A stretch of 64,000 nt of DNA from Candidatus Nitrohelix vancouverensis (lineage in GTDB: Bacteria; Nitrospinota; Nitrospinia; Nitrospinales; VA-1). The stretch is taken from positions 1,762,557 through 1,826,556 of the forward strand of contig CP048620.1 in assembly GCA_015698305.1 (NCBI GenBank), read 5' to 3'. The notes under the pieces are model-generated. The model saw only the letters and a program-made list of their open reading frames with translations. It had not been told where the DNA came from and made no database searches. Shown piece after piece: positions 43,771 through 51,820 of the stretch (the first letter of the stretch is position 1; each line of letters begins with the position of its first letter). Position numbers and translations under genes: made by a program.

Positions 43771-45345
43771 ATGATCATTGCGAATAATCTTGAAAAATCG
43801 TTTGGCCCTCAAACCTTGTTTGACGGGGTTTCTTTTCTTATCAACAAGGGCGAGCGGGTGGGCCTGGTGGGGAAGAACGGAACGGGCAAATCGACTCTTT
43901 TTAAAATGATTCTTGGTAAGGAAAGCCCGGATTCCGGGACTTTGACGACGCCCAAGGATTACAAGATTGGAGCTTTGGAGCAGATCATCCGTTTCACGCA
44001 ACCGACGGTGTTGAAGGAGTGCGTGAGCGCATTGAGTCCTGAAAAGCAATGGGAGCAATACAAGGCGGAGATCATTTTGTCGGGCCTGGGTTTCACGGAG
44101 GCGGATTTTCACAAGGATCCGGGGACCTTCAGCGGCGGTTATCAGGTGCGCATCAATTTGTGTAAGGCCTTGTTGGCTAATCCGAATATGTTGTTGCTGG
44201 ACGAGCCGACCAACTATCTCGATATTCTTTCGCTTCGCTGGCTCAAGGATTATTTGAATAAATGGCCGGGTGAGATGATCCTCATCACGCATGATCGTGA
44301 TTTTATGGACAAGGTTTCGACGCACACGCTGGGCTTGCATCGCAAGCAGGCGAAGAAGGTGGCGGGCGATACGATCAAGTTTTACGAGCAGATCATTCAG
44401 GAGGAGGAGGCTTACGAGCAGACGCGCCAGAATCTGGAGAGCAAGCGCAAGGAGATGCAACTGCTGGTGGATCGTTTTCGCGCGAAAGCGTCTAAGGCGA
44501 CGATGGCGCAGTCGCGATTGAAAATGATGGAAAAAATGGGAACGATGGAAAAGCTGAGCGCGGAAAAGAATCTGGGTTTTCGTTTCAACCATCAGCATTG
44601 TCCAGGCAAGACCTTGATGAATATCGAAAACCTGTCATTTTCTTATGGCGGCAAATCGGAGCATAATATTTTCTCGGACCTGTCTTTTACAATCGGTCGA
44701 GAGGATCGGATCGGCATCATCGGCGCGAACGGCAAGGGGAAATCGACTTTGCTGAATTGTATGGCTGGCGAGTTGACGCCGACTTCGGGCTCGATTGTCA
44801 GTCATCCTTCTTTGGCGACGGGGCATTTCGGGCAGACGAATATCGACCGGCTTGATCCTCAGAACAAGGTGATTGACGAGATCATTCGTTCGAACCCGAA
44901 TCTGAGTTTGCAGGCGGCGCACAGCATTTGCGGGGCGATGATGTTTGAGGGGGATTTGGGAAAGAAGAAGGTGAGCGTTCTTTCGGGCGGCGAGAGAAGC
45001 CGCGTGTTGTTGGGCAAGATCATTTCTCACCCAACGAATCTCCTGTTATTGGATGAGCCGTCGCATCACCTCGATGTTGAATCGATTGAAGCGTTGATCG
45101 AGGAGTTGAACGATTATCCGGGCGCGCTGGTGATTGTGACTCACTCTGAGCTTATCTTGAAAACCCTTGCGACGAATCTGATTATTTTTCATCAGGGCCG
45201 GGCTGAATATTTTCATGGCGGCTACGATGAGTTTCTTGAAAAGGTCGGCTGGGAAGGCGAGCCGACGGTCGAGAAGAAACAAAAATCCAAGATCAATAAA
45301 AAGGAAGCGCGCCGCTTGCGCGCTTTGGAACGACAAAAAGTCTGA
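43771..45345 (+). CDS. ABC-F family ATPase (Uup/YheS/EttA-like)
   Basis: ATG 43771 (MIIANNLEKSFG) gives the usual ABC-F start; the longer frame adds 17 non-homologous residues. There are two ABC domains with Walker A motifs GLVGKNGTGKST and GIIGANGKGKST and signatures FSGGYQVRINLCKAL and VLSGGERSRVLL. Walker B regions are LLLDEPTNYLD and LLLDEPSHHLD. A charged P-site tRNA-interaction linker (about 240-300) lies between them. It acts on ribosomes, either in translation or in antibiotic protection. The second Walker B extension SHHLD is an unusual variant of TNHLD. It is monocistronic. Confidence 0.9.
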   Translation: MIIANNLEKSFGPQTLFDGVSFLINKGERVGLVGKNGTGKSTLFKMILGKESPDSGTLTTPKDYKIGALEQIIRFTQPTVLKECVSALSPEKQWEQYKAEIILSGLGFTEADFHKDPGTFSGGYQVRINLCKALLANPNMLLLDEPTNYLDILSLRWLKDYLNKWPGEMILITHDRDFMDKVSTHTLGLHRKQAKKVAGDTIKFYEQIIQEEEAYEQTRQNLESKRKEMQLLVDRFRAKASKATMAQSRLKMMEKMGTMEKLSAEKNLGFRFNHQHCPGKTLMNIENLSFSYGGKSEHNIFSDLSFTIGREDRIGIIGANGKGKSTLLNCMAGELTPTSGSIVSHPSLATGHFGQTNIDRLDPQNKVIDEIIRSNPNLSLQAAHSICGAMMFEGDLGKKKVSVLSGGERSRVLLGKIISHPTNLLLLDEPSHHLDVESIEALIEELNDYPGALVIVTHSELILKTLATNLIIFHQGRAEYFHGGYDEFLEKVGWEGEPTVEKKQKSKINKKEARRLRALERQKV

Positions 45346-45696
45346 GCGCGTTGCGTTCGTTAAAAAAACTTCATTTTATTTTTCCTTCCCTGACGCTCTA
45401 TGCAGGCGTCCCCCTCTCTTGTAATACAAGCGATTTTTCAACTCCTTTTCCTGGCAATCTCTTTCTTATATTTGATGTGATGAGCAGTCCCTCCAGGGTT
45501 TTCTTTTCCCAAGTGTGAAATAATGATTCCTTTTAGGCTATAGTGGCGGCGGATTATTCCGATGATTTCTACAGGTCGGATGGATTGACTGACTGACTGA
45601 ATTATTATTCGTGGGCGAGTCGACGGCAGAGATGTGCCAAAGATCGCTAAATGAGAAGATGTTGCGCAGAACGATTTATCAATTGAGATTTTTTAT
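45346..45696. other. Intergenic region without a recognised gene
   Basis: It contains a weak hairpin GACGC/GCGTC (about 45,391-45,409) and a short GACT tandem (45,587-45,600). Otherwise I see nothing, apart from the space for the promoter of the next gene. Confidence 0.5.
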
Positions 45697-46755
45697 ATGA
45701 AACTTGGAAAATTATTGCAGGCTCAGGTGGGTTTTCCCAAATACATCAACGCAAAGCTGAAACGCTTGAGGGGACGAATCGCCATTGTCGGAACAAGAAC
45801 CGCGGCTGAGGCGTTGTTGAGGGCGATCGATTTAGGCGGAATCAACTTCCTTGGTATTTATGAAGTAGATCCGGATTATAAACCAGGACATGAGCTTTTG
45901 GGGCATAAGGTCAAGCCGCTCACAAATCTTGCCCGTCTGAAGCCCACGGATACGATTGTCATCGCTTCCAGTCAGGAGGCTGAGGTGTTGTACGAGACGA
46001 TCCATCAGATAGAGAATATTTCCAGAGCGAAAGTGATTCATTTCAAAAGTCTGATGGACGTCTATATGCTCCACGATGAATTGCACGACCTGCTCAAATT
46101 TGATTTTGGCGAATTTCTTTTCTGGGATGGTTTGTTTCTTGAAAAAAATTGGCATCCCTTGCCGCCAAAGGTCAGTTTCAAAAATAAAATCGTTCTTGAG
46201 TTGGGGCCGTATGAAGGCAATCAAACGGTCATGCTGGCGCGGCAGAATCCAGCCAAGATCATCGCCATAGAAAGTCGTCCAATCAATTATGCGAAGACGT
46301 CGCTCATACGGTCCATGTACAATTTTCAAAATTTTGAATTGATTTTGGGGGACATGCACCTGTTCCCTCAGTTGGTCAAAGACAAGATCGATATCATTTT
46401 CTGTTCCGGGGTTCTCTATCACTCATCGAAGCCATGGTGGTTGCTGGAGAATTGCTTGAAGCATGCGGATACGGTGGTTGTGAGCGGTCATGTTTCTTCC
46501 GCTGAATCGACGCATGCGATGGGATTTCAGACAATCGAACTGGAAAGCGGTTCTTATGAGTTTGAAATTCAGCCAGAGTTTGGCTGGGAGGATAACCGTT
46601 CAGGGGTCGCTACAACGAGCCTGTGGTTCAAAGAGGAGGACCTGATTCGTTTTGCAAAATATTATGGATTCAATTTTAAAAAATACGACTCGACTGTGAA
46701 CAAGACGGGTCTGTGGATATCGGCGGTTCTGAAACGAATAAAAAAACGCCGGTAA
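45697..46755 (+). CDS. Methyltransferase with N-terminal Rossmann (PglD-like) domain
   Basis: The 352-aa protein has two parts. Residues 25-130 look like the NAD/sugar-binding Rossmann domain found at the start of PglD or CapD-like proteins (GRIAIVGTRTAAEALLRAID, TDTIVIASSQEAEVLYETI). Residues 155-345 form a class I SAM methyltransferase: motif I VLELGPYEGNQTVMLA, acidic loop IAIESR, post I LILGDM and motif IV IIFCSGVLYHSSKPW. It may methylate a sugar, lipid-linked precursor or metabolite. It is a lone gene. The fusion is uncommon, and the substrate is unknown. Confidence 0.75.
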   Translation: MKLGKLLQAQVGFPKYINAKLKRLRGRIAIVGTRTAAEALLRAIDLGGINFLGIYEVDPDYKPGHELLGHKVKPLTNLARLKPTDTIVIASSQEAEVLYETIHQIENISRAKVIHFKSLMDVYMLHDELHDLLKFDFGEFLFWDGLFLEKNWHPLPPKVSFKNKIVLELGPYEGNQTVMLARQNPAKIIAIESRPINYAKTSLIRSMYNFQNFELILGDMHLFPQLVKDKIDIIFCSGVLYHSSKPWWLLENCLKHADTVVVSGHVSSAESTHAMGFQTIELESGSYEFEIQPEFGWEDNRSGVATTSLWFKEEDLIRFAKYYGFNFKKYDSTVNKTGLWISAVLKRIKKRR

Positions 46756-46835
46756 CAATTACTTCAATCTGTCAATGGGGCCTTCCGCTCCTCGAATCAT
46801 ATTCTTTTTTAAAGGCGATTCTCCGCGAGTAACGC

Positions 46836-48608
46836 TCATTCCTTTGTGAAAGCAGACTGCGCATCAGGAGCGAGGGAAACCGTCATCTGTGTGAATGGAA
46901 TCGTAAGATTGTGCTTGTTGCAAGCGTCAACCAGGGCATTATTGATTTCTCTTTTCAGGGAATAATGTCGATCCGCCAGGGCGCCGGAGAACTCAGCGAG
47001 GATGAACAGATCGAGAGAACTGGCGCTGGCCTGGCTGAACTGGACCTTGAGGTACTTCATGGCAGGCGGTTGCGATTCCAGCATGTCTTTGAATGTTTCC
47101 TTTAGATGCGAGTGAAACAAATCCGGCAGTTCTTCGCAGATGCGGTCTTGCACAGCGTAGTCCAGACCGAAAGTGACTCCAACCATAAAACCTGACGAGA
47201 GATTGCGTGGTTTCAGCGTTAAGAACTCCGGGGTCAGATAGGTTTTTCTGGATTCATAGTACTTCAAGATCACCTGCTCTGGAGTTTGGCTGGCGACCTG
47301 GCCAAAAATACTTTCGTCGACCAGAATCCAATCGCCGACCTTGCAGGGAAACCAATCTTCCTCCTTTACAAATTGTCTAGAAGATAACCCTATCAGTTTG
47401 TTGACGGGAACGCGAATCATCCCCCCGTCCAGTCGCGGGTTGTGCAGTTTCGCGTGGAGCCCGATTTCCTTGACGAGCCAGGGAATGCCTTCGTAGAAGA
47501 TGCGCTCCCCTTCGCGTACGGAACTCAGGTTCAATGTCAGTTTCAATTCCTGAATGAATCGTGGAATGAATTGTCTAGACGTCCAGCCAATCGCCGCAAG
47601 TATCAAAAGTAAGAGACTCAGCAAGAGCCAGTCGTTGACCAGGTAAAGACTGAACAAACTGGCCGAAAATGCGATGAGAAAAATAACAAGCAGGTAAATT
47701 GTTTTAATGAACTTGCGCGTGGATCGTTTGATTTTATTCAGAAACTGAGTTCGCGTTTCAACCACGCTGTACGCAAACAGGAGCGCCCAGAACACGCCGA
47801 CCAGCAGAACGAAAGCGATGATGAGATTACGCCCGCGGACGCTCATGAATTCGGAAAGAGAAGAGGCGACGACTGAAACCAGATCGCCGTCGACATCCTT
47901 AAGATTCATCAGGGAGCGTTGAGCTTCTTCCAACTCCAGTTTCAACATCTCTGGGTTGTAGCGGTCTTTCAGGGTAGATAGATCGTCTTTGTACTTCTGC
48001 TTGATTTCAGAAATCGAGATGAGATTTCTTTTTTCCTTTTCAATCAAATCGCTTACATCCGAAGCGTTGATCTGAAGCGTTTCCAGGCTTAAAATATTCT
48101 TTCGCGCAATTTCGTAGGTCGAAATTCGAGACGTCAGCGTTTCAATTTCCGCTTTGAGATTATCGATTCTTCTGGGCCGTTCGGTGAATTCCCTCAAGGA
48201 ATTTAAAATGGGCCGGGTGATATTTTGTAGCTCTTCGAGCCATTCCGTTTGTCGATGAGGCGCGGGAAACTTTTCCTTGGGGATTTGGGTCGCAAGCGCT
48301 TCATAATTTTCATTCAGGCGGTCCAATCGACTCTGAATCGCGCCTATGCGATCGATCATTTCTTTCGATGGATTTTCCCCATCTAATTTTTTCAGTTCTT
48401 TTTGCAGGAGCAACTTTTGTTTTATAAGTTGCATTAATTGATATTGGATTTTGTCCACAGGACGGGGGATGGCTTGTTTTCCCCCGTTTTTATGCCCGTT
48501 ATCAGCCCAGATTGGCGCGACTGAAAAAATCAAAAAAACGACGATGCTAAGATTAAGAAAATATTTCACGTTTGAAAGAAACTCCCTGGGTGTTTTCTGT
48601 GTATGCAT
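46836..48608 (-). CDS. MscS-family mechanosensitive channel with coiled-coil N terminus
   Basis: The 590-aa protein has a signal peptide (about 20-36, IVVFLIFSVAPIWA), a long periplasmic coiled-coil region (about 55-240, Lys/Glu/Leu heptads), membrane helices at about 255-275, 300-345, and the MscS beta/alpha-beta domain to about 575 (GDWILVDESIFGQVASQTPE, FLTLKPRNLSSGFMVGVTFG). It resembles large MscK/YbdG-like channels that gate under membrane tension during osmotic downshock. The TM3 pore helix is not canonical by eye, so channel activity is inferred. It is transcribed alone. Confidence 0.8.
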   Translation of the reverse strand: MHTQKTPREFLSNVKYFLNLSIVVFLIFSVAPIWADNGHKNGGKQAIPRPVDKIQYQLMQLIKQKLLLQKELKKLDGENPSKEMIDRIGAIQSRLDRLNENYEALATQIPKEKFPAPHRQTEWLEELQNITRPILNSLREFTERPRRIDNLKAEIETLTSRISTYEIARKNILSLETLQINASDVSDLIEKEKRNLISISEIKQKYKDDLSTLKDRYNPEMLKLELEEAQRSLMNLKDVDGDLVSVVASSLSEFMSVRGRNLIIAFVLLVGVFWALLFAYSVVETRTQFLNKIKRSTRKFIKTIYLLVIFLIAFSASLFSLYLVNDWLLLSLLLLILAAIGWTSRQFIPRFIQELKLTLNLSSVREGERIFYEGIPWLVKEIGLHAKLHNPRLDGGMIRVPVNKLIGLSSRQFVKEEDWFPCKVGDWILVDESIFGQVASQTPEQVILKYYESRKTYLTPEFLTLKPRNLSSGFMVGVTFGLDYAVQDRICEELPDLFHSHLKETFKDMLESQPPAMKYLKVQFSQASASSLDLFILAEFSGALADRHYSLKREINNALVDACNKHNLTIPFTQMTVSLAPDAQSAFTKE

Positions 48609-48988
48609 TCAGAGTCTGTGGGCGAGCATTGTCCTGTTATGGGAAAAGCCCTGCCAAACGCAACGGGTCAATCTGAAGTCCCTGAAATTACATACTATAA
48701 TCGTTTTTTGTGATTTCCTCCAGAGCGAATCCATTGCTGATGGGTGTGATTTTTCGAAAGGTTCCGATGGATCATCGGGCGAGCGTTCTGGCTCCCATGC
48801 ATTGATATGATGAGATTGCTTGCAGAGCCGAAAGGTCATATTTAACCCCATCGGGAGCTCATTCAGTGGTATCATAGGAATACTGAGTTTAATTTTTTCG
48901 AATCGATTCCTGATGAAACCTTGTGTTTTATTCCCGCCGATTCGGGGTTAAGGATCGAATGCTTCTGGCTTGAGGTGGGTATTTGCGT
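48609..48988. other. Gene-free stretch between MscS and the leader RNA
   Basis: Open frames on both strands here have no ribosome sites and no protein-like patterns. I see no supported gene. It contains the divergent promoters for MscS and for the downstream leader. Confidence 0.45.
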
Positions 48989-49093
48989 ATGATTTTCCGA
49001 CCCGTCGCCCCATTTGTGGGACCCCAGACGGGTCGAACCATAGGATATTGAAGTCTTCTCTCCGGCAAGGTTTGGCGTTGCCGGTCTTTTTTT
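48989..49093 (+). promoter_or_regulatory. Structured leader or small RNA ahead of the 55-aa gene
   Basis: A 9-bp inverted repeat CGACCCGTC/GACGGGTCG (48,998-49,006 and 49,027-49,035) enclosing CCCA-TTTG-TGGG is followed by a terminator at 49,062-49,093. A 20-codon frame from ATG 48,989 (MIFRPVAPFVGPQTG...) ends at 49,051, with GAGG 13 bp upstream. The region could be an attenuator for the small-protein gene 45 bp downstream or an independent small RNA. It matches no riboswitch class I know. Confidence 0.45.
49062..49093 (+). terminator. Terminator 45 bp upstream of the 55-aa protein gene
   Basis: CCGGCAA (49062-49068) and TTGCCGG (49078-49084) form a 7-bp stem followed by TC and seven T. Confidence 0.8.
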
Positions 49094-49137
49094 AATCTGA
49101 AATAACCAATCCTTGAACCTCAAAGGAAACGTCTATT

Positions 49138-49305
49138 ATGTATCAGGTAAAAGTTTTTGATCGTTCTGGTAATTTAAAGAAGGTGATCTCGGTCAAGGCC
49201 TTGAACAAGCGGTCGGACAAGCTCATAGAAAGCCCTTCTTTATTTAAGAAAAATCGCGGCGCTGCAAAAGCCGCAGACAAAACAACCGAAGGCAAAGCGT
49301 CCTAG
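49138..49305 (+). CDS. 55-aa small protein, family copy 2 (MYxVKVFD family)
   Basis: AAAGGAA lies 10 bp before ATG 49138. The product begins MYQVKVFDRSGNLKKVISVK, continues ALNKRSDKLIESPSLFKKN and ends in a charged Ala/Lys tail. It is the same length as, and about half identical to, the product at 31,804-31,971. The conserved part is the first 40 residues; the tails differ. It is preceded by a structured leader with a terminator, and stands alone on the plus strand. Possibly a small nucleic-acid- or protein-binding regulator; no family recognised. Confidence 0.72.
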   Translation: MYQVKVFDRSGNLKKVISVKALNKRSDKLIESPSLFKKNRGAAKAADKTTEGKAS

Positions 49306-49420
49306 CAGATCAGGGCGCCGTCCTTCGCGGTTGTTGCAAAAAAGCCCATCCCTTCCTTGTTCAATCCCCCCTCTGCCGATCATACATTCCAGCGTTTATA
49401 ACCACGAAGCAGGGGTTGTT

Positions 49421-50239
49421 TCAAACGCTTGGACATCCCACCAGCACGCCGCGCATGGACGCGCTTTGAGAAGCGATGCCTTCGACCGGAAAGGTGATGC
49501 GCTCGCCCTGTTCCTGCATGGCAATGATGTAAATGAGCGGAATGAAATGCTCCGGAGTCGGCGCCGCCAGACGCGCGATTTCCCCCAACGATTCAAATTC
49601 CAATATGCTTTGATGATCGCCTTTGAGCAGGAACTGTTTGATGGTTTCGTCGAATTCGACCGCCCACTCCAGCGGCGCGTCATCGGCGTTGAAACTGAAA
49701 TGTTTGAGGTTGTGGACAATGTTGCCACTACCTATTACCAGCACCCCTTCGTCTCTTAACGATTTCAGTTCCTGGCCGATTTGATAATGCGCTTGCGGCG
49801 ACAGGTCCCGGTTCAAGCTCAGTTGCAGGACGGGGATATTCGCGTCCGGGAACATGCGTGTCAGCAAGCCCCAGGAGCCATGATCCAGACCCCAGTTGTA
49901 GTCCAGGCAGATGCGTGTTGTCGAGACGAGCGATTGGATCCTGCGAGCCAGTTCGGGATCGCCTTGTGCGGGATATTGAACGTCGAACAGCGCTTGCGGA
50001 AAGGCGCCGAAGTCGTGAATCGTCGGCGGCTCCTCCATGGCTGTGACATAAGTGCCATGGGTCTCCCAATGCGCCGAGATGAGCAGAAGGGCGCGGGGTT
50101 TGGGGAGACTGTTGCCTAATAAGTTCCATGATTTAGTGTAGAGATTATCTTCGATCACATTCATGGGACTGCCATGCCCGAGGAAGAGTACGGGCATGCG
50201 TCGATGAGTTGATGTCTTATTTGTATTCATGATCGTCAA
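49421..50239 (-). CDS. DODA-type extradiol ring-cleavage dioxygenase (LigB family)
   Basis: The likely functional start is MPVLFLGHGSPMN (about residue 15); the ORF is 272 aa. Metal-ligand segments of the LigB/YgiD-DODA family are present: FLGHGSPMN, LISAHWETHG, LDHGSWGLL and IGSGNIVHNL, with a C-terminal HFIPLIYI region. The enzyme opens a catechol-type ring adjacent to the hydroxyl groups using Fe(II) or Zn(II). It is the third gene of a DoxX-intradiol-extradiol operon with a sigma54 promoter upstream. Having both intradiol and extradiol enzymes in one operon is unusual. Confidence 0.88.
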   Translation of the reverse strand: MTIMNTNKTSTHRRMPVLFLGHGSPMNVIEDNLYTKSWNLLGNSLPKPRALLLISAHWETHGTYVTAMEEPPTIHDFGAFPQALFDVQYPAQGDPELARRIQSLVSTTRICLDYNWGLDHGSWGLLTRMFPDANIPVLQLSLNRDLSPQAHYQIGQELKSLRDEGVLVIGSGNIVHNLKHFSFNADDAPLEWAVEFDETIKQFLLKGDHQSILEFESLGEIARLAAPTPEHFIPLIYIIAMQEQGERITFPVEGIASQSASMRGVLVGCPSV

Positions 50240-50280
50240 TGCTCATTAGAGAGTTTCTCTCAATTACGATGAGATGATTT

Positions 50281-51096
50281 TTAAAATTTCAAGACGAAGT
50301 CGTATTGTCCGATCAGGCTGTCAGTGATCTGGCCGGATGGGTCGGGTTGAAAATCGACGACCAGGCTGTCTTGTTCTTCGCGGGTCATGCGCGAATCCCT
50401 CAAAATATAATCCTTGGAATTCAGAATCTGTATGAAATCGTTGTCGGGAATTTTATCTCCCTTGAAATACAACTGAGTCACGAGTTGGGGAATGCCCGGC
50501 GCGCTGACCATGAAATGCAAGTGCGGCGGACGAAACCAGCCGTCTTTGAGGTCGACAGGATAAAACCCGGGAACAACGGTCTTGAACAGATAGCGTCCTC
50601 GTTTGTCGGTGATGCTACGACCCCAGTATTGGAAGTTTGCATCGTGTTCCCTGTCGATCCATTCCCCGGTTTTGGGATGTTGAAAGCGCGGCGTGTCGGT
50701 GTCGCCGCGATGGTTGTAGCGTCCCGTAGAAGAAGCGTTCCATAAAATGATGACGGCGCCGGGCTGGGGAACCAGTTCCTTGCCATCTTGAAACAACACG
50801 CGCCCCTTGACATAGACCGTCTGTCCCATGGCGCGCCCTTCGTTTCCAATGATAGAGGTCAGGTTGTTGTCGTTCGCCTCGCTGATGGGGAGACGAAAAT
50901 CCAGATTTTCGCGAATTTCGTGGACCGGATCTCCCTCATCTGGAAAAAAAGGCCCCAGCGTTTGTCTGGGGGTGACGAGTTGAGCGGCCTGTCCAAATGC
51001 AGAACCTGCCGCCAGTGTTCCTGCGGCGACTCCCAACGCGCTCAGACTACTTTTTAAAAAACTTCTCCTGGAAAAAAAGTCGCTGTGTCGTTTCAT
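50281..51096 (-). CDS. TAT-exported intradiol dioxygenase (protocatechuate 3,4-dioxygenase beta-like)
   Basis: The 271-aa product has a twin-arginine signal (FFSRRSFLKSSLSALGVAAG). Iron ligands of the intradiol family are visible: Tyr in GRYNHRGDTDTP, Tyr in VVPGFYPV, and the two His in RPPHLHFMVSAPG. The single-chain, exported form differs from cytoplasmic PcaH and suggests periplasmic or extracellular aromatic oxidation. It lies 54 bp after doxX and 41 bp before the extradiol gene. The substrate is an ortho-dihydroxy aromatic by family; the specific compound is unknown. Confidence 0.88.
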   Translation of the reverse strand: MKRHSDFFSRRSFLKSSLSALGVAAGTLAAGSAFGQAAQLVTPRQTLGPFFPDEGDPVHEIRENLDFRLPISEANDNNLTSIIGNEGRAMGQTVYVKGRVLFQDGKELVPQPGAVIILWNASSTGRYNHRGDTDTPRFQHPKTGEWIDREHDANFQYWGRSITDKRGRYLFKTVVPGFYPVDLKDGWFRPPHLHFMVSAPGIPQLVTQLYFKGDKIPDNDFIQILNSKDYILRDSRMTREEQDSLVVDFQPDPSGQITDSLIGQYDFVLKF

Positions 51097-51150
51097 AATA
51101 TGCCTCGTTATAAAGAGAGTGAGTCCGCTCGCTGTTCGAGTGGATGTTGT

Positions 51151-51621
51151 TCAGGCGTTCGTTCGTTTGAAGAAGGTTTCCAATATCCATTTGTCGAAAG
51201 AAAGTTTTCCGCCGCCGGAGACGACCAGCGCCGCCGCCATGCCAATGGCAAGGATGTGATACTCAAAACCTTCACCCGCCTGCTTGCCGGACCAGTTCAT
51301 GAAAAAACCATTATTCCAATGCGCCATGAACATGGCGCCCAGCATGATCATCGATATGCTGGCGGCGCAGAAACGAGTCATGAATCCAATGATCAATCCG
51401 ATCGCGCCAAAAAATTCACCCATGATGACAAGAAAAGCGATGACCATCGGGACGCCCATGTTCTGGGTGAAAAATCCAAGGGTGTCTTCAAAGCCGTGGC
51501 CGCCAAACCAGCCGAGCAATTTTTGCGCTCCGTGGGGCAAAATAACTATTCCCAGCGCCACCCGCAGGATCAGAGGGGGGATGAGGTCGTCGCTTTCAAG
51601 CAGTTTGTTTAAAAAATTCAT
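51151..51621 (-). CDS. DoxX-family membrane protein
   Basis: The 156-aa protein has four membrane helices (LILRVALGIVILPHGAQKLL, VIAFLVIMGEFFGAIGLIIG, ISMIMLGAMFMAHW, LAIGMAAALVVSGGGKLS) and the family motif HGAQKLLGWFGG. DoxX-like proteins appear in redox, quinone and detoxification operons. It is the first gene behind the sigma54 element at 51,674-51,688, so it is expressed with the dioxygenases. Confidence 0.85.
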   Translation of the reverse strand: MNFLNKLLESDDLIPPLILRVALGIVILPHGAQKLLGWFGGHGFEDTLGFFTQNMGVPMVIAFLVIMGEFFGAIGLIIGFMTRFCAASISMIMLGAMFMAHWNNGFFMNWSGKQAGEGFEYHILAIGMAAALVVSGGGKLSFDKWILETFFKRTNA

Positions 51622-51673
51622 GATTGTGTCTCCGCCCGTTCTAATAGTTTAAGTTAATCTGACAATAGGTAAA

Positions 51674-51688
51674 GCAAAGCCTGTGCCA
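51674..51688 (-). promoter_or_regulatory. Sigma54 (-24/-12) promoter of the doxX-dioxygenase operon
   Basis: On the minus strand TGGCAC-AGGCT-TTGC matches the sigma54 consensus TGGCAC-N5-TTGC, preceded by T and followed by T. The predicted start is near 51,662, about 40 bp before the doxX ATG. A sigma54-dependent activator is encoded divergently. Confidence 0.8.
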
Positions 51689-51762
51689 AATCGCTCTTGT
51701 GAGTGAAAGCATTTATTTATAATAGTTTATTTGCTATTTAATGGAATGTGATTTCAACTGTA

Positions 51763-51809
51763 TACCGTGTTTAAACGGTATTATGTTTTAATTTCAACGA
51801 AAAACCGTT
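51763..51809. promoter_or_regulatory. Candidate enhancer/operator sites of the sigma54 activator
   Basis: TACCGT-GTTTAA-ACGGTA (51,763-51,780) is a perfect inverted repeat. A second, imperfect site AACG-N6-CGTT follows at 51,796-51,809, embedded in a direct repeat of TATTATGTT. They lie 75-135 bp upstream of the sigma54 element, a usual enhancer distance, and overlap the activator gene 5' end, suggesting autoregulation. Confidence 0.55.
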
Positions 51810-51820
51810 ATTATGTTGGA

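Noticed and set aside
48989-49093. 6S RNA, SRP RNA or a known riboswitch as identity of the leader
   Set aside because: The 6S bubble, the SRP tetraloop helix and any riboswitch core I know are missing; it is left as an unknown structured element.
48609-49123. Two minus-strand frames (88 and 83 codons) between MscS and the 55-aa gene
   Set aside because: Start codons are poor, the sequences are unlike proteins, and one crosses the inverted repeat and terminator.
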